Position numbers and translations under genes: made by a program. The notes under the pieces are model-generated. The model had not been told where the DNA came from, made no database searches, and saw only the letters and a program-made list of their open reading frames with translations. This document shows positions 16,600 through 25,565 of a stretch of 64,000 nucleotides of DNA, one piece after another. The stretch's first letter is position 1, and every line of letters starts with the position of its first letter. The stretch covers positions 584,269 to 648,268 of the forward strand of contig NZ_JAOVZN010000006.1 of the NCBI RefSeq assembly GCF_025717045.1, read 5' to 3'. The stretch comes from Flavobacterium sp. SH_e (GTDB lineage Bacteria > Bacteroidota > Bacteroidia > Flavobacteriales > Flavobacteriaceae).

Positions 16600-18681
16600 T
16601 TATGCGTTAAAAATAATGGTAAAAGTTGCTCCTGCATTTGGCTTCGAGCAAACTTCGATTTTGCAATTTATGGCTGCAGCCAAGTCCCGAATTAAGTGCA
16701 ATCCTAAACCCGATTTGATTCCAATTACTTCTGAATCGTTGTACAAAGCCTTGAATTTTTCTTGAGTTCCGCCTGGACCATTATCTGTAATAGAAAGATA
16801 GTTTTTTTGATTTTCGTTCCAAGCTTTCCAAACAATTTTTGCATTCGGAGTTTTGTCTAAAGCTTTTATGGCGTTTCCTGTAAGATTTCGGATAATGGTT
16901 TTTAGGTAATTTTCGTCGGTTTCTAAAATTATGTTTTCAGGGTTTTCAAACAAGATTTCAATGTTTTCTATATTCGAAAAATGTTTTTCGGTTTCATCGA
17001 ATAGATCGTTAACAGTAGTTTTTTTAGGCTGAGGTTTGAAATTTTCCATTTGTCCTTTACTCCAAAGTAGAATATCTTCCATCGATGACAATAAATTTTC
17101 GGCTCCAGTTGTAATTTTATGCTGCATTCTCGATGCTGTTTCTTCATCAATCAATTCAGGATTTTCTTTTTGAAGATGAAGAAAATGAATCAGATTCGAA
17201 ATCGGGCTTCGTAAATCATGATTTAGAATACTAAAGAATCTGGTTTTAATCTTATTAGCTTCGTCCAATTCCTGATTTAAAGCCTGAAGTTTCAAATTGG
17301 TTTTTTTTCGATTTTGACTTTGTTTCATTAACAATAACCCAATTATACAAACCAAAGCAATTCCCGAAATTAGAAATATACGCTGTTGTTTTACTTCTTT
17401 AATTTGAATGTTTTTAATATCATTTTCTGTCGAAAGATTCTTGATTTTTTGCTGTTTGGTCTGATTTTGATAGCGAGCTTCAGCAGTTGCAATGCTTTGT
17501 TTAGCAGACTGTGCCATCATTTCATCATTGTTTTTACTGTAGATTTCGTTATAATAATAAGCTTCTTTCCATTGTCCGAGCGCGGCATAACTTTGAGATA
17601 GTTTTTTATTGATCATGACAAAAGATTCTTTATCATAATGCAGTGCATTTTTTGAAGCTTTTTTCAGTGTTTCGATCGCTTTTTTGTATTCTCCTTTTTC
17701 ATATAAAACCCTTCCCATTATTGTATTAGCCTCCATTATCATATCTCCGTCATTGGATTTTTGCCCAAATCGAATGGCTTTTTCTGCATAAAAATAAGCG
17801 ATGTCAGGCTTGCGTTCGTTTGCATAATATTCAGACATACTGCGGTTTGCAAAGCTTAAATTAAGAAATAGAGAATCTTTTTTAGAAGGGTAAATGTGTA
17901 TGAGTTTGTAATACTTTGTAATACTGTCAATGTTTTTTAAAGGAACAAAACTCTGCAAGTAATAATTGCATAAAAAAGCACTTACATAGGGAGAATTTTT
18001 TACATACGGCTTTGCTTCATTCAAATATTCTATCGCCTTATTATACTGCTTCATTTTAGTGTAAGCACTCCCAATTTGAAGATAAGATATTCCAATATTC
18101 TCTTCGTTGACTTTGTCTTTTTTAAGCAGTTTTTTGTATGAAATCGCTTTTAACTGATAACCAATAAAAGTTTCATATTGCGCATTATTCTGATAATATT
18201 CGGCTAAACTTCCGTTTAAAATGGCTTTGGTATAATTGCTTTTTGTAGTATCTAAAACTTGTTCAATATAAGTTGCCAAAGATTTACTTTTTACGGTATC
18301 CTGAACCGAATAATAAACGTAATTAAGACGCATCAAAATAGTCGTTTCATTTTTTAGATGCTTGACTTTATGAGCATATTTCCAAGCCTGCTCATAATTT
18401 ATTAATGCTTTTTGATATTGATTGTTAGTGAATTCGTAAGCAAGGCCTTTCTGAAGATAAAAACGGCTTAAATAAGCATTGTTATTTTTAGAAAGCAATA
18501 TTCCTTTATCTGCGGTAGGGATAAGTCTCGAATAATCTTCGGCATCTAAAAGCGATGTGGAGTATTTCAGCCATACTTTAAGTTTTTCGTCAATAGTTTT
18601 ATAACGTGCCAAATTAGGTTCCCGCTGAGCAAAAGCATTAAAACTTATAAAAAATAAAAGCAGGAACTTTAAGTTTTTCAT
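16600..18681 (-). CDS. TPR-containing sensor histidine kinase
   Basis: This 693-residue protein begins with a signal peptide (MKNLKFLLLFFISFNAFAQ). The periplasmic part carries several tetratricopeptide repeats (about 40-400). One membrane helix follows near residue 435 (FLISGIALVCIIGLLLM), then a coiled coil, a HisKA-like segment with H488 in SILNHDLRSPISN and a GHKL ATPase with NLTGNAIKAL and DNGPGG. The stop codon of the LytTR regulator gene overlaps this start (ATGA), so the two are translated together. The pair is a two-component system of the TPR-kinase/LytTR type common in Bacteroidota; the signal is unknown. Confidence 0.93.
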   Translation of the reverse strand: MKNLKFLLLFFISFNAFAQREPNLARYKTIDEKLKVWLKYSTSLLDAEDYSRLIPTADKGILLSKNNNAYLSRFYLQKGLAYEFTNNQYQKALINYEQAWKYAHKVKHLKNETTILMRLNYVYYSVQDTVKSKSLATYIEQVLDTTKSNYTKAILNGSLAEYYQNNAQYETFIGYQLKAISYKKLLKKDKVNEENIGISYLQIGSAYTKMKQYNKAIEYLNEAKPYVKNSPYVSAFLCNYYLQSFVPLKNIDSITKYYKLIHIYPSKKDSLFLNLSFANRSMSEYYANERKPDIAYFYAEKAIRFGQKSNDGDMIMEANTIMGRVLYEKGEYKKAIETLKKASKNALHYDKESFVMINKKLSQSYAALGQWKEAYYYNEIYSKNNDEMMAQSAKQSIATAEARYQNQTKQQKIKNLSTENDIKNIQIKEVKQQRIFLISGIALVCIIGLLLMKQSQNRKKTNLKLQALNQELDEANKIKTRFFSILNHDLRSPISNLIHFLHLQKENPELIDEETASRMQHKITTGAENLLSSMEDILLWSKGQMENFKPQPKKTTVNDLFDETEKHFSNIENIEILFENPENIILETDENYLKTIIRNLTGNAIKALDKTPNAKIVWKAWNENQKNYLSITDNGPGGTQEKFKALYNDSEVIGIKSGLGLHLIRDLAAAINCKIEVCSKPNAGATFTIIFNA

Positions 18682-19382
18682 GCCATTAGATTTAAGTTTT
18701 CCTTATAACTTCTTCCAATTGGGATAATGGCATTATTATTCAAAACAATTTCATTCGAATTTATTTTTTGAACATATTGTTTCTGCACGGCATAACTTCT
18801 ATGAATTCGGACAAAAGACTGAAAATGATCTTCTTTCAGTAAATTTCCAATACTCGAAAGCACGCAATGCCTCTTTCGGTCTGTAACTACCAAAGTATAA
18901 TCTTTTAGCGCTTCGAGATATAAAATTTCGTGAAGTTTTACTTTGGTTTGCTCATGTCCTTCTTTAATATAAATAGTATCGCCACCAATACTCGCTTCAA
19001 AGAGAGAAGCTTTCAGTTTGATTTCCATAAATTCCTCAATACGATTTATGGTTTGAGTAAAGCGATCTAGTTTTAAAGGTTTTACAATAAAATCAAGAGT
19101 TTCGATCTGGAAACTTTCTACAGCATGTTCAGGATGAGCCGTTATAAAAACGCAAACAGGAACTTCGAGCGCTTGTTTTCTAAATTCAATTCCGCTTAAG
19201 CTAGGCATATCAATATCTAAAAACAAGATTTCTATTTTTTCTTTTTCTATAAATGGAAGCGCTTCTTCGGCAGATTCAAAAACACCCAAAATATCCAGAA
19301 CAGGAAACTTTTTGGCAAATGACAATACAGTTAACCTATCAATTTCGTCATCATCAACAATAATACAGCTGTATTTTTTCAT
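18678..19382 (-). CDS. LytTR-family response regulator
   Basis: This 234-residue protein has a receiver with acidic residues D10-D12 and phospho-acceptor D56 (LFLDIDMPSLSG), then a LytTR DNA-binding domain from about residue 130. That domain includes IYIKEGHEQTKVKLHEILYLEALKDY, the FVRIHRSYAV motif typical of LytTR, and IPIGRSYKENL at the end. It should bind promoter DNA when phosphorylated by the TPR kinase encoded immediately downstream. The target genes are not evident in this window. The divergent lipoprotein at 19580 is a possible target by position only. Confidence 0.93.
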   Translation of the reverse strand: MKKYSCIIVDDDEIDRLTVLSFAKKFPVLDILGVFESAEEALPFIEKEKIEILFLDIDMPSLSGIEFRKQALEVPVCVFITAHPEHAVESFQIETLDFIVKPLKLDRFTQTINRIEEFMEIKLKASLFEASIGGDTIYIKEGHEQTKVKLHEILYLEALKDYTLVVTDRKRHCVLSSIGNLLKEDHFQSFVRIHRSYAVQKQYVQKINSNEIVLNNNAIIPIGRSYKENLNLMA

Positions 19383-19579
19383 TATTCGAACCTAGATTTA
19401 TGTTGTCTGTCTATTTAAAATGCTGTTCGTCTATTGGTGGTTTTTCCAATGGTTTTATTGATTCAAATTTGTCCTGTAAATCATTAGGAAACTGAAAAAA
19501 CGAACTTTTGAGTTTTACAAAAATAATGTTATTGAATTAAATAAGAACCATTTAACCATTTTTTTAAGACTAGATTATT

Positions 19580-20161
19580 ATGAGAGCATTCAAAACCATT
19601 TTTACCATTTTACTAACTGCCGCTTTGGCCATTTCTTGTAGTGGCGACGACAATGACAATACACCAAAATTTGAAAAAGAGAATCCGCTTGATGCTTATT
19701 ATACTGCAACAGGTTTTAGTACAGTATCGAACTTCATTAATTCTGGAGATTATGAATTCGGATTGGTATTTACGCCAACTGTCAAAGGAAAAATCAAAGC
19801 CATTACGCTCAAGCTCCCGTCGACGAACCCGTCTGTGCGGGTAACGATTTGGGACTTTACAGCAAAAACTGTTTTGCGTTCTGAGACTTTAAATGTTGAA
19901 ACGGCAGACGTACAAGTTTCTAAAGAAATCAGCGAATTGGCTTTAGAAAAAGACAAAAAATACATGATTACCATGAATTCTAACGATTGGTATAAAAAGA
20001 ACAAAGCCGACAATTCGAACGTTACGTATCCAATTGTTGCTGGAAACATCACATTCAACGAATACAGATGGGTTTCTGGAACTGCACAAATTTTCCCAAC
20101 AAATGTTTCGGCAAATTACAACGCAGGAGATTTAAGCTTTGATTTTCAACAAACTGAATAA
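19580..20161 (+). CDS. Surface-type lipoprotein with a DUF4082-like beta domain
   Basis: This 193-residue protein has a lipoprotein signal ending at C20 (LAISC), followed by SGDDND, which fits the acidic lipoprotein-export signal that sends proteins to the cell surface in this phylum. The body is beta-rich. It has GKIKAITLKLPSTNPSVRVTIWD, a pattern like the DUF4082 carbohydrate-adhesion-like domain in which a small sandwich describes change relative to time or position, and RSETLNVE-type strands. I am not certain of the domain. It stands alone with its own terminator. Confidence 0.7.
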   Translation: MRAFKTIFTILLTAALAISCSGDDNDNTPKFEKENPLDAYYTATGFSTVSNFINSGDYEFGLVFTPTVKGKIKAITLKLPSTNPSVRVTIWDFTAKTVLRSETLNVETADVQVSKEISELALEKDKKYMITMNSNDWYKKNKADNSNVTYPIVAGNITFNEYRWVSGTAQIFPTNVSANYNAGDLSFDFQQTE

Positions 20162-20193
20162 TTCTTATTTTGGATAGCTTTGAATTAGTAAAG

Positions 20194-20224
20194 GAAAAGG
20201 TTTGACGATTGTCAAACCTTTTTC
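20194..20224. terminator. Bidirectional hairpin terminator
   Basis: GGTTTGAC and GTCAAACC form the stem around GATT, with A/T runs on both sides. It separates the convergent 19580 lipoprotein gene and the His-rich lipoprotein gene. Confidence 0.85.
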
Positions 20225-20242
20225 GTTTTTTTAAATAATCAA

Positions 20243-21463
20243 TTAGTGACTATGAGTTTCACTGTTTTCATAACCTAAAATCGTAATCATATAAGGTGTG
20301 CTAGAAACCTTAGTCTTTTTGATTGCTAATGTAGAAAGGTTTACTTGCAATAATTCTCCAGTTGTTGGCGAAGTGACGTAAGCAAAACGATCTGTAACCG
20401 CCATTTGAGGTTTTAATGTTGCATCTGTAGCTGTTTCTGAAGTTGCTTTAACTTCTTTTGAAACTTGCAAACTGCTGATATCATAAAGTTTAAAATCTCC
20501 TGAATGCAATAAAACAGCCAGTTTTGTATGATCGTAACTTACTTTGCATTGCATAATCGTTGTATTTTGAATAATTGGTTTCACTGTGCTATTTACAACA
20601 TCAATTAAATAAGCACCTTTTGCAGCAGTATAACCAATGAATTTTCCAGCAGAAGCCGTTTCTAAAATACTTCCAAACCAAGCCGTTCCAAAATCTTCTG
20701 GATGAGCGATTAGTTTTTGGTCTCCGTTACTTTCTACAACTAAAATTCCGCTAGAAGAACCAAAAACAGCATAAACACCATCTGACGCATTTCCGTGAAT
20801 TCCTTTTGTTTGAATTTTAGCATCAAAAAGCGTTTTTCCAGTGTTGTCAATGATTTTTACTTTTTCAGGAAGCGTTCCTGTTACTGAATTATCTTTTTCT
20901 GTAATGGCATAAGTTCCGTTCGCAAAAGTTGCCATTGCACCGTGATGTGCCAATAAACCTGCATTTATAGTTTTGAATGTTGCTCCAGCTGTATTTACAT
21001 CTGTTTCTTTACCAACAGAAAGTGTTCCGTCTCCGTCATTGAAAGTCAGGATTTCTCCAATTTTACTTTTAAAATGTGTTGGTTTTAATGCGCTTGTTGC
21101 CAAAACTCCAAATTTTGCAACATCATCAACATCAACATGATCGCCATGCATTTCTAGTCCGCTGTCGAAAGTTTCTACGAAATTATTGTCTCGGTGTACA
21201 ATTCCAGCAAAACGTCCCGATTCAGTAGTGTACAAAGACGATTTCGCAAATTTTGCCGTAAAAGAACTGATTTTATCTTCTGACGGATCAAAAAGCGTTA
21301 TTTCTGTTGTTTTTTCGTCAGAAAGTAAAATTCGAACAAATGTATGTTCTTCAGAATCATGCTCGTGATCGTGATCGTCGTGGTTATCATCGTCGTTGCT
21401 GCACGAAAATGCAAAAAGCGATAAAGCAAATAAAAATAGTAGTTTGTAAAACTTGTTTTTCAT
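20243..21463 (-). CDS. His/Asp-rich lipoprotein, probable metal-binding propeller-like protein of the metal operon
   Basis: This 406-residue protein has a lipoprotein signal to a Cys in FAFSCSND, followed at once by DDNHDDHDHEHDSEEHTF, a dense His/Asp tract likely to bind zinc or a similar metal. The rest is beta-rich with repeated GxxxLxDxxxxT-like strands, reminiscent of a beta-propeller (about 40-400), and ends ENSETHSH, another His cluster. It is the last gene of a minus-strand operon, 50 bp after the TonB receptor gene. A role as a surface metal-capture partner of the receptor is inferred from composition and context. No enzymatic motif is seen. Confidence 0.75.
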   Translation of the reverse strand: MKNKFYKLLFLFALSLFAFSCSNDDDNHDDHDHEHDSEEHTFVRILLSDEKTTEITLFDPSEDKISSFTAKFAKSSLYTTESGRFAGIVHRDNNFVETFDSGLEMHGDHVDVDDVAKFGVLATSALKPTHFKSKIGEILTFNDGDGTLSVGKETDVNTAGATFKTINAGLLAHHGAMATFANGTYAITEKDNSVTGTLPEKVKIIDNTGKTLFDAKIQTKGIHGNASDGVYAVFGSSSGILVVESNGDQKLIAHPEDFGTAWFGSILETASAGKFIGYTAAKGAYLIDVVNSTVKPIIQNTTIMQCKVSYDHTKLAVLLHSGDFKLYDISSLQVSKEVKATSETATDATLKPQMAVTDRFAYVTSPTTGELLQVNLSTLAIKKTKVSSTPYMITILGYENSETHSH

Positions 21464-21513
21464 TGTAATAAAGGATTTAAAATTTGTAAATAATTGATTT
21501 TTGAATGGTTTGC

Positions 21514-23721
21514 TTATCGCGAAAACGAAAACGGAATTTTCATAGAAACAATAATATTTCTTCCCGCTTCAGGAAGCTCGATAAGTCGGTAAAAGCTGGT
21601 GTGATTTAAATATCTTGTATTGAATAAATTCTGAATCTGAATATTGATGCTGATATCCTGTTTTCCTATTTTTATTTTTGAGCCTAAAGCCACATTAAAC
21701 ACATGACTTTCAGCCGTTTTTTTCTCAGGCGGAACAATATTATTTTGTTCTGCTGTAAAACGATAATCAACAGCGAAATAAGGTTCTTTTAAAAAATGAA
21801 TTTGAGGTTCATAATTCAATCCGAACAAAATAGAAGGCGGCGGAGAAAACGGAAGCGTATAGCCTTTTTTACTGCCCGATTTTTGTTCTGAATAAAGATA
21901 TTCTGCTGCGATTTCTGCACTTAAAGATTTCAGGAAATAATAACGTGTTTGCAATTCGGCGCCATACCGAAAGACTTTACTTTGTTCATATTCAAAAACT
22001 TGATTTCCTGCTCCATAATAAATATCGTGAGCCGAAGTCGGATTCAAATAAATGAAATTCGGAAAATAGTTCACAAACGGAGTCAGCTGAAAAGACCAGT
22101 TTTGCTGATTCCATTCCATTCCTAAATCCAATTGATATGAACGCTCAGCATTCAAATTCGGATTTCCTTTTTCAAATCGGAAATAATGATAATTTACGCC
22201 GTTTGACGCCAATTCTTTCGCAATCGGCATTCTAAAACTCGAACCCAAATTAGCTTTCAAAGTCAAATTTCCAGGATTATAATTTACCCCAACCGACCAT
22301 GTAAAACTGTTGAACGTTTTAGTCAAATCTTCAGAACGCTGTAAATATTCCAATTCAGTTTGATTGTTTTCTGAAATCTCACTTTGAAACCAATCGTAAT
22401 ACGATTTCATTTTGATTTTTCCATAATCGTAACGAACGGCGCCGTGCAGAAACCATTTTTCGTTCAGTTCCATTTTGTCATAAGCAAACAAACCTGCATT
22501 AAATTGCGTGAAAGCCGGAATCAAAAAACTCCATCCGCCAATAGCATTTTCTTGTCCAACAATATTGGTTCCGACAGTAATCTGATGGCGATTCAATCGG
22601 AATTCATCTTTCGCAGAAAAAGACCAAACATCTTTATCATATTGGCGTTCCAAATCTTTTGGAGCATACATGTCTTCAGGATAAATTGGTGGCATATAGC
22701 CGTGATTGACATAATGGCTATATTCTCTTCTAAAGTTGTTTTGAAAACCAATCTGCGTCTCAAAGGCATGATTTCCCAATTGAAAAGAAGTCGTATTGCT
22801 AACTTTCAAATGATTGACTTGCTGATACGGCATCAAAATATCTCGGTTCGATTTGTCGTGTAATTCCAGATCTACATTTCGAGGTTCGAGTCCGTGCGCA
22901 TTCGCGAAAAATCCGCTTTTGGTATGCACATTACTGAAATAGAAAACCGATTTAAAATGTTCTCCAGAATAACCTGTACTCAAATGGAAATCAAGTTCTC
23001 GCCCAGCCGTATTTCGCAAATGATTTTTGTACAACGGAACAGCGTAACTATACACATGAACCACATCGGTTGGAACGCGATAATCTCCGTAATCCATTGT
23101 GGTTAAACGCGAATCGAAAAACCAGTTTTTGTTTCTTCCGAATAAATTAATAGAACTTCCAAATAACGCATTGTTGCTTTTTCCAGTAAGATCTACGCTT
23201 CCGCCAAAAGTGTTTTGTAATGGAAGAGGCAAAGGTTTAATATTCACCGCACCGCCCACAGCATCAGATCCATAGATAAATGAAGAAGGTCCTTTTATAA
23301 TTTCTACTCGGTTTACCGCATATTGATCGATTTCCAAACCATGATCGGCGCCCCATTGTTGGCCTTCATGTTTCAAACCGTTTTCAACCACAATTACCTG
23401 ATTAAAACTCAGACCTCGAATAAGCGGTTTTGAACCTCCAGAACCAATCGAAATAGTTTTAACGCCAGGCAATTTCTGTAAAGACTGCATCAAACTTCCG
23501 CCAAGATTACGCTGAATAAAGCTGCTACTGACGGTTTCAACATTCAGCGATTCTTCTTTTTTCCTTTTTCCGATAGAATTTCCGTTAATTAAAACCTCGT
23601 CAAGCTCTTTGATTTCTGGTTTCTTTTCGGAAGACTGATTTTGCGAAAAAGCTTCGGTTGAAATCGATAAACTGATAAGTAAAAAACAATATTTCCAATA
23701 CATGGACAGGGCATTCTTCAT
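21514..23721 (-). CDS. TonB-dependent outer-membrane receptor, probable metal (zinc-type) transporter
   Basis: This 735-residue protein has a signal peptide, then a plug domain (about 35-150) with VLINGNSIGKRKKEESLNVETV, PGVKTISIGSGGSKPLIRGLSFNQVIVVENG and GPSSFIYGSDAVGGAVNI, followed by a 22-strand beta-barrel. There is no CarboxypepD-like N-terminal repeat, unlike the SusC class. The stretch GADHGLEIDQYAVNRVEIIKG is like ZnuD-type receptors. Barrel loops are rich in His. It follows two DUF4625-type lipoproteins and precedes a His-rich lipoprotein, so metal uptake is the best guess. Siderophore or heme cannot be excluded. Confidence 0.9.
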   Translation of the reverse strand: MKNALSMYWKYCFLLISLSISTEAFSQNQSSEKKPEIKELDEVLINGNSIGKRKKEESLNVETVSSSFIQRNLGGSLMQSLQKLPGVKTISIGSGGSKPLIRGLSFNQVIVVENGLKHEGQQWGADHGLEIDQYAVNRVEIIKGPSSFIYGSDAVGGAVNIKPLPLPLQNTFGGSVDLTGKSNNALFGSSINLFGRNKNWFFDSRLTTMDYGDYRVPTDVVHVYSYAVPLYKNHLRNTAGRELDFHLSTGYSGEHFKSVFYFSNVHTKSGFFANAHGLEPRNVDLELHDKSNRDILMPYQQVNHLKVSNTTSFQLGNHAFETQIGFQNNFRREYSHYVNHGYMPPIYPEDMYAPKDLERQYDKDVWSFSAKDEFRLNRHQITVGTNIVGQENAIGGWSFLIPAFTQFNAGLFAYDKMELNEKWFLHGAVRYDYGKIKMKSYYDWFQSEISENNQTELEYLQRSEDLTKTFNSFTWSVGVNYNPGNLTLKANLGSSFRMPIAKELASNGVNYHYFRFEKGNPNLNAERSYQLDLGMEWNQQNWSFQLTPFVNYFPNFIYLNPTSAHDIYYGAGNQVFEYEQSKVFRYGAELQTRYYFLKSLSAEIAAEYLYSEQKSGSKKGYTLPFSPPPSILFGLNYEPQIHFLKEPYFAVDYRFTAEQNNIVPPEKKTAESHVFNVALGSKIKIGKQDISINIQIQNLFNTRYLNHTSFYRLIELPEAGRNIIVSMKIPFSFSR

Positions 23722-23731
23722 TAATCTGATC

Positions 23732-24202
23732 TTATAAAATTTTAATACTTAATCCTTTCAGCGTCTGCCAGCCTTCCTTGTCTGTCAAGCGAATCATAAA
23801 ATGATAATCTCCAGGATCAACATCTGCAGGAATTGAGATTTGCGCCGTTGCTTCGTAACTTTTTACACCATTTGGAATAGTGTAATTGTTTATGAAAAGC
23901 ATTGGTTTTACTGGAGTTTTCACAGCATCAGTTTCGCAAGTTGTTACTTCTGTACTGTGTGTATGATGATCAAAATTGTGATGAATATCTAAGCTATAAG
24001 AACCCAATTCGACATTGTCATTGAAAGTTGCTTTGAAAGTGAAGGTCTTTCCGCGTTCGATTGTGCTGCATTGAATAGGAAAAGCATCTGTTGCTGAAAT
24101 GTCAATTGCAGGATATTCAGTGTCGATTTCTGCGTTATCGCTTGAGCAGGAAGAAATAAAGGCAAGAGCAAAAATGCCTAATAAGAATTTTAAACTTTTC
24201 AT
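23732..24202 (-). CDS. DUF4625-type lipoprotein, His-rich
   Basis: This 156-residue lipoprotein has a signal to C19 (AFISSC) followed by SSDNAEID. A DUF4625-like immunoglobulin-fold domain contains GKTFTFKATFNDNVELGSYSLDIHHNFDHHTHS, with five His within a dozen residues, and closes with DVDPGDYHFMIRLTDKEGWQTL. The His cluster suggests metal binding. It sits 10 bp upstream of the TonB receptor gene and just downstream of a related lipoprotein gene, all in one operon. It is expected at the outer membrane or cell surface, presenting metal to the receptor. The function is inferred. Confidence 0.8.
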   Translation of the reverse strand: MKSLKFLLGIFALAFISSCSSDNAEIDTEYPAIDISATDAFPIQCSTIERGKTFTFKATFNDNVELGSYSLDIHHNFDHHTHSTEVTTCETDAVKTPVKPMLFINNYTIPNGVKSYEATAQISIPADVDPGDYHFMIRLTDKEGWQTLKGLSIKIL

Positions 24203-24207
24203 ATTTT

Positions 24208-24624
24208 TTAATTTACAATCGTTAGGTTTCTTGTCACTTCTAGTTTACTTCCATTTTGATCGTTTACGATAATGATGAAATCATATTTCCCTTCTGCAGC
24301 ATCTTCAGGAATGTCAAAATGCTTGTGAACTGTTGCGTTTTTTGAGTCCGCATATTGCGTCCAAGTAATTTCGTGAGACCAAGTTTTAGAATACGTTTCA
24401 GTGCTTTTTTGCACAATTTTCACTTGTACATTTTTGATTTTGTCTGCAGCAGTAACTTCAGCGTTAAAATGGAAATCTGCACCAATAGTTGCTGTTTCGC
24501 TGTTGTTAAGACCTAGTTCGATTTTGTCAATCGACGGAATGGCTGGTTCTGAATCGTCGTTGCTACAGCTTGTAAAAGCAATTGCGGCAAAAAGCGAAGC
24601 CAGAATGAGTTTTGTTGTTTTCAT
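24208..24624 (-). CDS. DUF4625-type lipoprotein
   Basis: The start is placed at the ATG at 24624, since MKTTKLILASLFAAIAFTSC is a clean lipoprotein signal; an upstream ATG would add eight charged residues. The mature protein begins CSNDDSEP, an acidic surface-export signal. The roughly 120-residue body has the same immunoglobulin-like layout as the next gene, with DFHFNAEVTAADKIKNVQVKIV and HFDIPEDAAEGKYDFIIIVNDQNGSKLEVTRNLTI. It is paralogous to the 23732 product but with fewer His in the first half. It is cotranscribed with the receptor. Confidence 0.78.
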   Translation of the reverse strand: MKTTKLILASLFAAIAFTSCSNDDSEPAIPSIDKIELGLNNSETATIGADFHFNAEVTAADKIKNVQVKIVQKSTETYSKTWSHEITWTQYADSKNATVHKHFDIPEDAAEGKYDFIIIVNDQNGSKLEVTRNLTIVN

Positions 24625-24755
24625 TTTTTCTGATTTGATTTTGATCATTTTATAAAGGGTATTTGGGTTACAAAAGAGGTTGTAAATGCTTTAAGCTTTT
24701 ATGGCTAAAGACATTAGGTTAAGATTTTTTCTTTAAGGTTTTCTTTGATTTAGCT

Positions 24756-24819
24756 CTCGCAAAGTCGCGAAGACGCAAAGAAAATTGCTTTAAACTTTGC
24801 GTCTTCGCGACTTTGCGAG
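24756..24819. repeat. Perfect 25-bp inverted repeat with CGCAAAG cores, in the gap of the metal operon
   Basis: The left arm spans 24756-24780 and the right arm 24795-24819. They are exact reverse complements with 14 bp between. Arms contain GTCGCGAAGACGCAAAG, a variant of the CGCAAAG repeat family seen elsewhere in this window. The rest of the 24625-25059 gap is AT-rich with no gene visible. Position inside a putative operon could cause partial termination or mRNA protection. Confidence 0.85.
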
Positions 24820-25059
24820 AACAAACAAATGTTTAAAAGGCACAGCGGTAACTAAAACCTGAATTAGGATTTAGTTTGAATGTGTTAATCGATAAAAAGT
24901 GAGGTTTTCTTGTGCGTAAAAAGCAGATAAAAATTATCAATATGATATATTAACTGCTTAAAATGAATGAAATAACTATTGGAAGTTTTTAAGATTATAA
25001 ATCATTAAAAACAGCTCAATAGCCGAACTGCGAAAGCAAATCGGGTGCACAAAAAAATA

Positions 25060-25410
25060 CTAAAATGTAAAAGGCGGGGCTCGAAGGGAAAATAAGGAGC
25101 CTTTAAAAAATGCAAAATGCGGTTTGTTGTAAAAAGTAAGGTGTTTTACAACAGGATTATTCTTGAAAAACTGAAAAACACTAAATTCAAACGTACCAAC
25201 CGCGCTGAATTTAAAATCGCAAATCGAACATTTATGAAACGAATGCAGTTTTGCCTTAAATTGTGGTTTTTCTGAAACTGAAAATTCTATTTTCTCTTTC
25301 TGCGAATGCGTGTCCAAAATATGCTCATAAGAATGGACAGCCGGAAAAAGTATTGCGAACAATACGATCAAAGGCATCAAGAGATTTATAAATTTAAGTT
25401 TCTTTTTCAT
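25060..25410 (-). CDS. Small membrane-anchored His/Cys protein, first gene of the metal operon
   Basis: This 116-residue protein has one N-terminal membrane segment (FINLLMPLIVLFAILFPAVHS) followed by VHSYEHILDTHSQ, then LHSFHKCSICDFKFS. The His-rich and CxxC motifs could bind zinc or copper and resemble the small accessory proteins that head metal-uptake operons. A strong promoter lies 55 bp upstream with two 15-bp palindromes. The 412-bp gap to the next gene contains a perfect 25-bp inverted repeat, so read-through to the lipoprotein genes is assumed but not proven. No function is assigned with certainty. Confidence 0.7.
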   Translation of the reverse strand: MKKKLKFINLLMPLIVLFAILFPAVHSYEHILDTHSQKEKIEFSVSEKPQFKAKLHSFHKCSICDFKFSAVGTFEFSVFQFFKNNPVVKHLTFYNKPHFAFFKGSLFSLRAPPFTF

Positions 25411-25451
25411 TCGTGAAGATTAACTTCTAGATGAGTTTTTATGTTATTTAA

Positions 25452-25504
25452 TGCAATAGTGTTGCAAATATAGAAATCTTATTTTTAAATGCAATATTGT
25501 TGCA
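25452..25504 (-). promoter_or_regulatory. Promoter of the metal operon under two 15-bp palindromes (Fur/Zur-type operator)
   Basis: On the minus strand TTG (25494-25492) is followed after exactly 19 nt by TATATTTG (25472-25465), a full Bacteroidota promoter. The palindromes TGCAATAGTGTTGCA (25452-25466) and TGCAATATTGTTGCA (25490-25504) overlap the -7 and -33 elements, with centres 38 bp apart. Such twin dyads blocking both elements are typical of a repressor. Because the operon encodes a metal-like uptake system, a Zur/Fur-type repressor is suspected. Confidence 0.8.
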
Positions 25505-25512
25505 GTAATTGT

Positions 25513-25543
25513 TTGTAAAAAATCAATGCTTTTGCTAATTTTA
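25513..25543 (+). promoter_or_regulatory. Possible promoter of the aminopeptidase operon
   Basis: TTG at 25513-25515 and TAATTTTA at 25536-25543 are separated by 20 nt, a near-consensus promoter 22 bp before the ATG at 25566. The right palindrome of the metal operon (25490-25504) lies 8 bp upstream, so a shared regulator is possible. Confidence 0.4.
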
Positions 25544-25565
25544 GCAAATCTTATATCCCTTAAAA

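Noticed and set aside
22384..22863. 159-codon plus-strand ORF inside the TonB receptor
   Set aside because: It is antisense to beta-barrel codons; long shadow frames are common opposite such genes.
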